Shown here piece by piece: positions 1-7,136 of a stretch of DNA of 9,531 nucleotides; position 1 is the first letter of the stretch, and each line of letters begins with the position of its first letter. A program made the translations under genes and the position numbers. Below the pieces are notes generated by a model. That model saw only the letters and a program-made list of their open reading frames with translations, was not told the origin of the DNA and did not search any database. Source of the DNA: an uncultured Ruminococcus sp. (GTDB taxonomy: Bacteria; Bacillota_A; Clostridia; Oscillospirales; Ruminococcaceae); the NCBI GenBank assembly GCA_902782875.1, contig CACZPE010000303.1:1-9531 (forward strand). The letters run 5' to 3'.

Positions 1-2
1 CC

Positions 3-1487
3 GTAACAGTACCCGAGATGCCCGAAAGAGAAGGCTATGTATTCCTGGGCTGGGATAAGGATATCCCCGAAACCATCCCCGAGGAGCTTCTCATAGTGAC
101 CGCACAGTGGCAGTGCATCGCTCCCGAAGAGGACGCATCCGCTGAGCAGGAATTCGTCGCAGAAGCAGATCTCGACCTGTACAAGGAAATAACCCTCCAG
201 AAGTTCGGTATGGACATGGGCGATGCCGCATTTGATACCATAGCCCAGGTCGTTCCCGGCAGCAGAGTATTCCTGCAGCCCTTCAAGGAGATATTCCACT
301 GCGCAGCAGAGGATGACGACAGCGATCCTCTGAAGGCAATGGGCAAGAAGCTTGACAACATCGACAACAATATCAAGGAAGTAAAGCAGAAGCTCGACGA
401 TCTCAATGCAAAGGTAGATTCCAACACCCAGTGGCTCGCAGAAGCCATGAAGACCAATACGGAACTCAGCATGATCAGAGGCTACTATCAGTCGATGTCA
501 CCCGATATAGTAAGGCTCAACAAGGATATACAGGCCATAGAGACCGATCCCAGCCTTACCAAGAGCAAGAAGATGCTCCGTCTGGCTCAGCTTACCGATA
601 CCCCTACCTACAGGAACGTATCCGATAACGTATTCAAGATAGGCTGTGCTATGGACAAGAGCAACGAGAACGTATTCGGCAGCATGTTTGATGCACTTTA
701 CAAGAGCAGGGCACAGAACAAACTGCTCAGCCTCGAAGCCTACAGGGAAGCATCCGTCATTGCCGATGATCTTACCACACAGTATGTATACGCAGTACTC
801 CTCATGTCCGAGTGTCAGGCAGCCACACAGGCAGTAGACCGTTTTGAGGCCGCTAACATAGAGGAACTCGGCACAGGTGCTGACCTTGCAAACTATCTCC
901 ATTTCAAGGAGTTTGACGCATACAGAAAGACATTTGATAACGAAGACTGTGTAAGAGCTCTCATATGCGCTACCAACGGCTATATCGATTTCAAGAACAA
1001 GTATGAAAACTCTCACCTTATCAACAACGGTACCGTTGACAGACCCTTCAGCGTAAGTATCGACGGCACAAAGATCACCAAAGATATGTACAGCGCTGAC
1101 AAGGCAAAGACCAACGCTCTCATAGCAGACTACGTAAGAAAGAACCGTAAGGGCAGTACAATACGCAGCTTCCTCGAGGAAAATGACGTATATGTTCCCC
1201 ACAATTATTCAGGAACACCCTCGTGGCTGATAGTTGATTCCAACCTGAGATATGAGGACAAGGAAACCGACAGCTTCTGCTGCGTAGTTGAAAGAGAAGT
1301 TACCCACAGATACAGACATTATGTCAAGGTTGTGGATATAGATGATCCCTTATGCACAGTACAGGAAATCGGCGTAGACGAATCCTTCGAGAAGAAGTAT
1401 TATTCCTGGAGCTTTATCTACATCACCTCCGATACATGGGGAGACAGAAACTTCGTACATTATATCGTAGACTTCAAGTTCAGATAA
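3..1487 (+). CDS. InlB B-repeat protein with long helical/coiled-coil C-terminal region, 5' partial
   Basis: The 3' part of a larger gene: the frame is open to the window's left edge, so the ATG at 18 is probably internal. Residues below count from that ATG. The first ~31 residues, with the five codons before them, look like the end of an InlB B (Listeria-Bacteroides, Flg_new) repeat: a GYVFLGWD core, a DIPETIP strand and a closing TAQW. Such repeats are typical of exported or surface proteins. Then come an acidic linker (36-56), a helix-prone stretch with some hydrophobic character (66-95), and a charged heptad-like coiled coil (about 104-150, LDNIDNNIKEVKQKLDDLNAK). A mostly helical domain follows (150-335), and then a beta-looking, aromatic-rich C-terminus (340-489) ending DFKFR. 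There is no LPXTG motif or C-terminal membrane anchor. About nine cysteines are spread through it. I do not recognise the domain after the repeat. A helical pore-forming-type architecture is possible but speculative. It has its own terminator downstream and is not part of the next operon. Confidence 0.8.
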   Translation, partial: VTVPEMPEREGYVFLGWDKDIPETIPEELLIVTAQWQCIAPEEDASAEQEFVAEADLDLYKEITLQKFGMDMGDAAFDTIAQVVPGSRVFLQPFKEIFHCAAEDDDSDPLKAMGKKLDNIDNNIKEVKQKLDDLNAKVDSNTQWLAEAMKTNTELSMIRGYYQSMSPDIVRLNKDIQAIETDPSLTKSKKMLRLAQLTDTPTYRNVSDNVFKIGCAMDKSNENVFGSMFDALYKSRAQNKLLSLEAYREASVIADDLTTQYVYAVLLMSECQAATQAVDRFEAANIEELGTGADLANYLHFKEFDAYRKTFDNEDCVRALICATNGYIDFKNKYENSHLINNGTVDRPFSVSIDGTKITKDMYSADKAKTNALIADYVRKNRKGSTIRSFLEENDVYVPHNYSGTPSWLIVDSNLRYEDKETDSFCCVVEREVTHRYRHYVKVVDIDDPLCTVQEIGVDESFEKKYYSWSFIYITSDTWGDRNFVHYIVDFKFR

Positions 1488-1526
1488 GAAACAGTATAAC
1501 AGCAATAACAGGATATGATCCTTCAC

Positions 1527-1556
1527 GCGGCAGCCGCATATGCGGCTGCCGCTTTT
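1527..1556 (+). terminator. Rho-independent terminator after the InlB-repeat protein
   Basis: A perfect 26-base palindrome (1527-1552) folds as an 11-bp GC-rich stem, GCGGCAGCCGC / GCGGCTGCCGC, with an ATAT loop, followed by TTTT at 1553-1556. It starts 39 bases after the stop codon. The left side has no A-run, so it should work mainly for + strand transcripts. It separates the first gene from the prmA operon. Confidence 0.85.
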
Positions 1557-1590
1557 CCCGTCCCTTAACATAAAAAGCAAAAAAAATATA

Positions 1591-1619
1591 TTGCCGTACA
1601 AATAAAAATATGCTATAAT
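1591..1619 (+). promoter_or_regulatory. Sigma-A-type promoter for the prmA operon
   Basis: The -35 box TTGCCG (1591-1596, 4 of 6 consensus bases) and a perfect -10 box TATAAT (1614-1619) are 17 bases apart. A TG at 1611-1612 gives an extended -10. The surrounding DNA is A/T-rich, unlike the neighbouring coding DNA. The expected transcription start is near 1626, leaving a leader of about 32 bases before the prmA start. No operator or riboswitch is visible in so short a leader. Confidence 0.8.
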
Positions 1620-1657
1620 ATAGGGTGGAATTTTGTAAATACATACCGGAGGGGCAT

Positions 1658-2623
1658 ATGGACTGGATACAGGCTGATATATACACGACAACAGCAGGCG
1701 TTGAACCCGTCTGCGGCAGACTGCTGAATATAGGCATAACAGGCTTTGTGATAAAGGATGCCAAGGATTTTGAGGATTTCCTTGCTGACAAGACAGGCAA
1801 CTGGGACTATATAGACGATGATCTTATGAACCTTAAAAACTGCGAGACCACCGTGACCTGCTATCTCACCAACGATCAGCACGGTCTGGAGCAGCTCAGA
1901 AGAATAAGAGCCGAAATGGAGGATCTGGCCGCCCTTGACGACGATCTCGAATACGGCAGGCTGTATACACAGCTTGCAAATGTGCGCGAGGAGGACTGGG
2001 CAAACAACTGGAAGCAGTATTTCAAGCCCTTCCCCGTAGGACAGAGGCTTGAGGTCAAGCCCTCGTGGGAGCAGTACTCCAATCCCGAGGACAGGATAAT
2101 ACTCGAGATAGACCCCGAATCATCCTTCGGCACGGGTCAGCACAATACCACAAAGCTCTGCCTTGAGCTGGAGGAAAGCTACCTTAAGGAAGGCGACAGG
2201 GTGCTCGACCTCGGCTGCGGCAGCGGTATACTCTCCATAGCATCCATACTTCTCGGCGCAGAGAGCGCATACGCTGTGGATATAGACCCGAACAGCGTCA
2301 GAATAGCACTGCAGAACGCCGAAAAGAACCATATCCCCTCAGGAAAATACACCGCGGAAGCGGGCAATATCATAGACGACGAAGCTCTGCGTGAGCGCAT
2401 AGGCACAGGCTATCAGCTCGTGACCGCAAATATCGTCGCTGATGTTATAATTGCAATGTCACCGTATTTTAGCGGCTTTATGGCAGAAGACGGCGTGATA
2501 ATAATATCCGGCATAATCCTCGAACGCTGCGATGAGGTCATGGACGCCATGGAAAAGGCGGGACTCACAAGAGTTGCCATGAGGACATCAGACGGCTGGG
2601 CTGCGGCCGTATTCAAGCGCTGA
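1658..2623 (+). CDS. prmA: Ribosomal protein L11 methyltransferase
   Basis: A SAM-dependent methyltransferase that methylates ribosomal protein L11 in the cytoplasm. The 321-residue product is normal for the family. The N-terminal substrate-recognition domain begins MDWIQADIYT, as PrmA proteins usually do. The conserved loop SFGTGQHNTT is at 156-165; Q and N replace the more usual T and P of FGTGTHPTT. Class I methyltransferase motif I, LDLGCGSG, is at 183-190, an acidic post-I strand AVDIDPNSV at 206-214, and motif IV, ANIVADV, at 257-263. The start at 1658 is chosen over an in-frame ATG at 1625 because GGAGG (1648-1652) lies 5 bases upstream, the N-terminus fits the family, and 1625 falls at or before the predicted transcription start. 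It is the first gene of a six-gene operon, 11 bases ahead of the propeller gene. Confidence 0.95.
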   Translation: MDWIQADIYTTTAGVEPVCGRLLNIGITGFVIKDAKDFEDFLADKTGNWDYIDDDLMNLKNCETTVTCYLTNDQHGLEQLRRIRAEMEDLAALDDDLEYGRLYTQLANVREEDWANNWKQYFKPFPVGQRLEVKPSWEQYSNPEDRIILEIDPESSFGTGQHNTTKLCLELEESYLKEGDRVLDLGCGSGILSIASILLGAESAYAVDIDPNSVRIALQNAEKNHIPSGKYTAEAGNIIDDEALRERIGTGYQLVTANIVADVIIAMSPYFSGFMAEDGVIIISGIILERCDEVMDAMEKAGLTRVAMRTSDGWAAAVFKR

Positions 2624-2634
2624 CGGAGGGGCAT

Positions 2635-3783
2635 ATGAAGATAATCTATTCATCCGAAAGCAGGATATACTGCATAGAGAACGGCAACAAGACCGAGATC
2701 CCCTGTGAGCGCACGGAAAAATACCGTCAGACCGTAGACAGCATCCGCCGCCGCAACGAATGGAAGAGCTCCGGCAAAGGCGCTGCATTCACGGGCAGTG
2801 CAAGGAGCTTTGAGGATTCATCCGAAGTGAGAGTCGATCTCACCGGAGTATGCGCATACAACGACAGGATAATCTATTCTCTCAAGCTCGACGAATCATC
2901 ATGTATATACCACCGCACCGCAGACAGAGCCACAGGCAACGAGGGCCTTATCATATCATCAAATGAGCTGTATTTCGGCAGGAGCGATTTCTATGACGGC
3001 AAACTCGCGGTAAGCCTCGGCGGTTCTCCGTCCGAAAGGCATATATGCGTTCTTGAACCGCCTTCATCGGTATATGAGGAATACACCGACGGCGATACCC
3101 AGGAACTCGACCCTTACTTTTCAAGATATCACAAGGACAGGATATATTTTTCCGCCTGCGGCAACGCAAGGAACGAATACGGCGCTGTCACCGCCATATC
3201 AAACCGCGTCGGCGCATATCTGGATATGGACAGCCGCACGATGACGGAGCTTCTCACAGATGAGAAGTACGATCATATATCCCTCAAGGACGATGCTAAC
3301 GGCAATCTTTACTATATACGCCAGCCCTATTCTCCCGGCACGGAAAAGTCCGACTTCTCGGTAAAGGATATATTCCTTTTCCCCGTAAGGCTGATAAAGG
3401 CCCTCGGCGGATGGCTCAACTTCATGTCCGTAATATGGGGCGGTGAATCCCTCAACGGCAAGGACCCCTCGAATATGCTAAACGAGCGCACAAAGAAACG
3501 CAGCGAGCGTGATCTTATCATAGACGGCAATATCATCAAGGCGGAGAAGCTCGCCAAGAAAAACGAGAACGATGAGGACGGCCTGATGCCGCACGAGAGA
3601 GTGCTTATAAAGCGTGAGGCCGACGGCGAGGAAACAACTGTCGCCAAGGGCGTGCTTGACTATGCGCTCACGGAGGACGGCGGTATCATATACTCCGACG
3701 GACGGTACATAAATATCCTTTCCGCCGACGGCAGCAAGGAAAAGATCAAGGCATATCTCGCAAGAAACATCACGCTGCTATGA
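2635..3783 (+). CDS. Uncharacterised beta-propeller-like protein in the prmA-dusB operon
   Basis: I do not recognise a named family for this 382-residue protein. It shows repeated short beta-strand patterns typical of a propeller: KIIYSSESRIYCIENG (2-17), DRIIYSLKL (77-85), KLAVSLGG (123-130), the TolB/PD40-like DPYFSRYHKDRIYFSACG (159-176), GNLYYIRQPY (223-232) and GGIIYSDGRYINIL (349-362). A hydrophobic, tryptophan-containing segment (about 245-268, IFLFPVRLIKALGGWLNF then MSVIWGG) interrupts the pattern. A basic and then acidic linker (284-315, including RTKKRSER) follows it. This could be a membrane-touching or partner-binding insertion. There is no N-terminal signal peptide, so it is probably cytoplasmic or peripheral. 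The ribosome site GGAGGGG (2625-2631) and the ATG context are identical to those of prmA. Its stop overlaps the dusB start (ATGA, 3780-3783), so the two are probably translationally coupled. The operon suggests, but does not show, a link to translation. Confidence 0.85.
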   Translation: MKIIYSSESRIYCIENGNKTEIPCERTEKYRQTVDSIRRRNEWKSSGKGAAFTGSARSFEDSSEVRVDLTGVCAYNDRIIYSLKLDESSCIYHRTADRATGNEGLIISSNELYFGRSDFYDGKLAVSLGGSPSERHICVLEPPSSVYEEYTDGDTQELDPYFSRYHKDRIYFSACGNARNEYGAVTAISNRVGAYLDMDSRTMTELLTDEKYDHISLKDDANGNLYYIRQPYSPGTEKSDFSVKDIFLFPVRLIKALGGWLNFMSVIWGGESLNGKDPSNMLNERTKKRSERDLIIDGNIIKAEKLAKKNENDEDGLMPHERVLIKREADGEETTVAKGVLDYALTEDGGIIYSDGRYINILSADGSKEKIKAYLARNITLL

Positions 3784-4760
3784 GAACAGTCAGTATAGGA
3801 AATGTCGTCATCGAACAGTCGGCAGCCCTCGCTCCGATGGCATCTGTTGCAGACAGGGCCTACAGGCTCATATGCAAGGAGCAGGGAGCGGCATATATGG
3901 TATCTGAGATGATATCGGCAAAGGGGCTCTGCTACAGCGACCGCAAGACGGAGGAGCTGTGCAGCGTCTTTGACGAGGAGCGCCCCTACGCACTGCAGCT
4001 TTTCGGCGAGGACCCGGATTTCTGCGCAAGGGCGGCAGAAAAGCTGATGGCATACGGCCCAGATATAATAGATATCAATATGGGCTGCCCCGTGCCGAAG
4101 ATAGCAGGCAACGGCAGCGGCAGCGCACTGATGAAGGACCCCGAAAGAGCCTTTGCGATAGCAGAGGCTGTGGTGAAGGCCGTTGATATACCCGTCACCG
4201 CAAAGATACGCGCGGGCTGGGATGAGGACAGCATAAACGCGGTATACATAGCACAGGGTCTCGAAAACGCCGGTATATCCGCCGTGACCGTACACGGCCG
4301 CACAAAGAAGCAGATGTATCACGGCAGGTCTGACAACGGCATAATAAAGCAGGTAAAGGACGCAGTAAATATACCTGTAATAGGCAACGGCGATGTTGAT
4401 TCGCCCGAGGCGGCAAAGCGCATGTATGACGAAACAGGCTGCGACCTTGTTATGATAGGCAGGGCAAGCTACGGCGACCCGTGGATATTCAGGCGGGTGC
4501 GCGAGTATCTTGACAAGGGCATACTTCTTCCGCCGCCAACGCTTGAAGAACGCCTTGACGCCATGATAAGACAGGCTGAGCTGGCAGTATCCTTCAAGGG
4601 CGAGCGCATGGCCATGGCGGAGGCGCGCAGACAATGCGCCTTCTATCTTCACGGCATGAAGGGCGCAGCTGCCTACAGGGGAAAATGCTCTGCGCTCAAG
4701 ACTCTTGATGATGTAAAACGCCTTGCGGAAGAGATAAGGAACGATAATGACAATACGTGA
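3780..4760 (+). CDS. dusB: tRNA-dihydrouridine synthase (DusB family)
   Basis: An FMN-dependent enzyme that reduces specific uridines in tRNA to dihydrouridine using NAD(P)H. The 326-residue length is normal. It has a TIM-barrel N-terminal domain followed by a small helical tRNA-binding domain from about 245. Visible motifs are the FMN-phosphate-side start LAPMASV (17-23), the active-site DINMGCPVPKI (98-108) with catalytic Cys103, the GNGSGSALM segment (110-118), AKIRAGWD (141-148) with the FMN-contacting Lys142, VHGRT (171-175), GNGDV (202-206) and IGRASYGDPWIF (226-237). The GCP..KI..NG.GSALM signature fits DusB rather than DusA or DusC. Its start overlaps the propeller gene by 4 bases and its end overlaps rimI by 14, indicating tight co-translation. 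Confidence 0.94.
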   Translation: MRTVSIGNVVIEQSAALAPMASVADRAYRLICKEQGAAYMVSEMISAKGLCYSDRKTEELCSVFDEERPYALQLFGEDPDFCARAAEKLMAYGPDIIDINMGCPVPKIAGNGSGSALMKDPERAFAIAEAVVKAVDIPVTAKIRAGWDEDSINAVYIAQGLENAGISAVTVHGRTKKQMYHGRSDNGIIKQVKDAVNIPVIGNGDVDSPEAAKRMYDETGCDLVMIGRASYGDPWIFRRVREYLDKGILLPPPTLEERLDAMIRQAELAVSFKGERMAMAEARRQCAFYLHGMKGAAAYRGKCSALKTLDDVKRLAEEIRNDNDNT

Positions 4761-5181
4761 GATGACTCCCGCTGATGCAGCGGCGGTATATGAGATAGAA
4801 AGGCTCTCCTTCCCCGACCCGTGGAGCAGAGAGGGAATAGCATCAGAGCTTGACAACCGCATCGGCATCGCTCTTGCAGCTGAGGAAAACGGGGTGCTCA
4901 CAGGATATATCTTCGGGGAATGTGACGGCGAGGACGGATATATATCCCATATAGCAGTGGATATATCACACAGGCGCAGGGGTACCGCAGGACAGCTTTT
5001 AGCGGCATTTCTCGGGCGCATACCGTCGGGGAGCGTCACCCTTGAAGTAAGAAAGTCAAATACCGCTGCGATATCCTTCTACAAAAGCGCAGGCTTTGAG
5101 GAGATAGGTACAAGGAGATCCTTCTACTCCGTCCCCGAAAGGGAGGATGCCGTGGTCATGCGCTTGCAAGCAGATCATTGA
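4747..5181 (+). CDS. rimI: Ribosomal protein S18 alanine N-acetyltransferase
   Basis: A GNAT-fold acetyltransferase that uses acetyl-CoA to acetylate the N-terminal alanine of ribosomal protein S18. The 144-residue size is typical. RimI-type features are the DPWSREGIASEL segment (24-35), the acetyl-CoA loop AVDISHRRRGTAGQLL (70-85, R-x-x-G-x-A form), LEVRKSN (99-105) and FYKSAGFEEIG (111-121), then REDAVVM (132-138). Glu100 and Tyr112 correspond to E. coli RimI Glu103 and Tyr115, the catalytic pair. It starts inside the end of dusB, with AAGGA (4736-4740) six bases upstream of ATG. It directly precedes tsaD, a pairing common in bacteria, where tsaB-rimI-tsaD clusters occur. Neither tsaB nor tsaE is in this window. 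Substrate is inferred from family and linkage. Confidence 0.9.
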   Translation: MTIREMTPADAAAVYEIERLSFPDPWSREGIASELDNRIGIALAAEENGVLTGYIFGECDGEDGYISHIAVDISHRRRGTAGQLLAAFLGRIPSGSVTLEVRKSNTAAISFYKSAGFEEIGTRRSFYSVPEREDAVVMRLQADH

Positions 5182-5196
5182 TACAAAGGTGAAAAC

Positions 5197-6225
5197 ATGC
5201 TTATACTCGGAATAGAATCCTCATGCGATGAAACTGCCGCTGCGGTATCTCTCGACGGCAGGACGATACTTTCAAACGTGGTATCCACGCAGATAGAGGA
5301 GCATAAGAAATTCGGCGGTGTCGTGCCTGAGATAGCATCAAGGCGGCACTGTGAGAATATACTTCCCGTCGTGCAGAAGGCCCTTTCGGATGCGGGCACC
5401 GACCTTGACGGCATAGACGCGATAGCCGTGACCTATGCCCCCGGGCTGATAGGTGCACTTCTTGTGGGCACAAGCTTTGCAAAGGGTCTTGCCCTCGCAT
5501 CGGGAAAGCCGCTTGTACCCGTACATCATATAGCAGGGCATATCGCTTCAAACTATATCGCCCATGCGGAGCTGGAGCCGCCGTATCTGTGCCTTATCGC
5601 CAGCGGCGGACACACGATGATAGCAGATGTAAAGGACTATACGAAATTTGAGATACTCGCCCGCACCCATGATGACGCGGCAGGCGAGGCATTCGACAAA
5701 TGCGCAAGGGTACTGGGCTACCCCTATCCCGGCGGAGTACATATCGACAAGGCGGCGCAGAAGGGCGATATGCATAAGTACAGACTGCCGATACCGAAGG
5801 TTGCGGGAAATGAGCTTGATTTCTCATTCAGCGGCCTTAAGACGGCTGTGATAAACATAGCACACAACGCCGCGCAGAAGGGCGAGGAGATAGACGGCGA
5901 CAGCCTTGCCGCATCATTCCAGTTCACGGCGGCAAAAATGCTCGTGGACAATACCATGGCAGCGGCTGAGCTGACAGGGTATAAAAAAATCGCCCTTGCA
6001 GGCGGCGTATCCGCCAATTCGGGCGTGCGTTCGATGCTCGAGGGTGCCTGCAGAAAGCGCGGATATTCGCTGTATATGCCGCCGCTGCATCTGTGCGGCG
6101 ACAACGGGGCCATGATAGCCTGTCAGGGCTACTATGACTATATCGCAGGCAAAAGGGCGGATATGACCCTCAACGCCGTGGCGACACTGCCGCTGGGCAC
6201 CGAATCCGACGAATTCTACCGCTGA
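5197..6225 (+). CDS. tsaD: tRNA N6-threonylcarbamoyladenosine (t6A37) transferase TsaD
   Basis: TsaD (Kae1/Gcp/YgjD family) transfers the threonylcarbamoyl group from TC-AMP to A37 of ANN-decoding tRNAs, working with TsaB and TsaE. The 342-residue length is typical. ASKHA-fold features are the start LILGIESSCDETAAAV (2-17), the metal-binding HHIAGH (110-115, His111 and His115), the phosphate-loop LIASGGHT (133-140), the DDAAGEAFDK segment (159-168), LALAGGVSAN-like IALAGGVSAN (265-274), and CGDNGAMIA (300-308) with the third metal ligand Asp302. The start is fixed by AAAGGTG (5185-5191), five bases before ATG. It lies 15 bases after rimI. TsaD is essential in many bacteria. Isoleucine codons here are 17 ATA, 6 ATC and 0 ATT. 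This is relevant because tRNAs reading ATN codons carry t6A. Confidence 0.97.
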   Translation: MLILGIESSCDETAAAVSLDGRTILSNVVSTQIEEHKKFGGVVPEIASRRHCENILPVVQKALSDAGTDLDGIDAIAVTYAPGLIGALLVGTSFAKGLALASGKPLVPVHHIAGHIASNYIAHAELEPPYLCLIASGGHTMIADVKDYTKFEILARTHDDAAGEAFDKCARVLGYPYPGGVHIDKAAQKGDMHKYRLPIPKVAGNELDFSFSGLKTAVINIAHNAAQKGEEIDGDSLAASFQFTAAKMLVDNTMAAAELTGYKKIALAGGVSANSGVRSMLEGACRKRGYSLYMPPLHLCGDNGAMIACQGYYDYIAGKRADMTLNAVATLPLGTESDEFYR

Positions 6226-6257
6226 TACCGACATCACACCGCAGAGGAGTTGAATAT

Positions 6258-7136
6258 ATGTATTTTCTGATAGTAACAGGCATTTCGGGCGCGGGCAAGT
6301 CCGCCACAGCCAATATGCTCGAGGACATAGGCTATTATGTCATAGACAATATCCCGCCCCAGCTGATATGCAAATTTGCTGATATCTGCGTTCAGGCAGG
6401 CGAGCAGATGGAAAAGGTGGCGATAGTTACAGATATACGCGGCAGCTTTGCAGATTCCGCATCGACCACAGAGATGACGGGCAATTTCCGCATGGATATA
6501 GAGTATCTCAAATGCAAGGGCATAGATGTGCGCATACTCTTTCTCGATGCTCCCGACAATGTGCTTATAAGCCGCTTCAAGGAAACAAGACGTGTTCACC
6601 CTCTTGAGAAAAAGGGCCTCACACTGCAGAGTGCGATAAACTCCGAGAGGCTTTTCCTCTCAAAGCTGCGTGAATGTGCGGATTTCTATATCAACACCGA
6701 CGGTCTGTCCCTTTCCAAGCTCAAGGACAGGATAGCCGAAACATTCCTTGACAATCCCGACGACAGAATGACCGTAAAGGTCACTTCCTTCGGCTTCAAA
6801 TACGGTATGTGCATGGATGCTGATATCGTGCTCGATGTCAGATGCCTGCCAAACCCGTTCTATATCCCCGAGCTCAAAAACCTCACGGGTCTTGATCACG
6901 AGGTAAGTGATTATGTGATGCAGTTTGAGCAGTCCGTTGAGCTTGACCGCAAGATAAAGGACATGATAGACTTCCTCATCCCGCTCTACCGCAACGAGGG
7001 CAAATCCTCCCTCGTCATCGCATTCGGCTGTACAGGCGGCAGACACAGGAGCGTGACCTTTGCGGAGAGTATATACTCCTATCTGAGCGACAAGGGCATA
7101 CGCACAAAGGTAAGCCACCGGGATATAGAGAAATAG
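6258..7136 (+). CDS. rapZ: RNase adapter protein RapZ (YvcJ family P-loop protein)
   Basis: A nucleotide-binding regulatory protein of the RapZ/YvcJ family. In E. coli, RapZ binds the small RNA GlmZ and hands it to RNase E to control glmS. In Gram-positives the homologue YvcJ binds and hydrolyses nucleotides, and its target is less clear. The 292 residues include an N-terminal P-loop GISGAGKS (8-15), the VIDNIPP segment (28-34), a Walker B-like VTDIRGS (57-63), LFLDAPDNVLISRFKETRR (94-112) and HPLEKKG (114-120). The conserved C-terminal RNA-binding-type domain has TSFGFKYG (176-183), DVRCLPNPFY (193-202) and FGCTGGRHRSV (256-266). GAGGAG (6244-6249) lies 8 bases before ATG. It is the last gene of the + operon. 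In many Firmicutes rapZ is followed by yvcK and whiA; here it is followed by a terminator and convergent genes. Confidence 0.94.
   Translation: MYFLIVTGISGAGKSATANMLEDIGYYVIDNIPPQLICKFADICVQAGEQMEKVAIVTDIRGSFADSASTTEMTGNFRMDIEYLKCKGIDVRILFLDAPDNVLISRFKETRRVHPLEKKGLTLQSAINSERLFLSKLRECADFYINTDGLSLSKLKDRIAETFLDNPDDRMTVKVTSFGFKYGMCMDADIVLDVRCLPNPFYIPELKNLTGLDHEVSDYVMQFEQSVELDRKIKDMIDFLIPLYRNEGKSSLVIAFGCTGGRHRSVTFAESIYSYLSDKGIRTKVSHRDIEK

Noticed and set aside
498..1202. 234-codon open frame on the - strand inside the first gene
   Set aside because: A shadow of the sense frame's strong codon bias. The sense frame shows a repeat domain and coiled coil and is followed by a correctly oriented terminator.
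1625..1657. Upstream in-frame ATG for prmA at 1625
   Set aside because: It lies at or just before the predicted transcription start, lacks a ribosome site, and would add 11 residues not typical of PrmA. The ATG at 1658 has a strong GGAGG.
3660..5039. 459-codon open frame on the - strand opposite dusB and rimI
   Set aside because: It is antisense to two well-supported genes, rich in Cys/His/Tyr runs without domain motifs, and follows from the codon bias of the sense genes.
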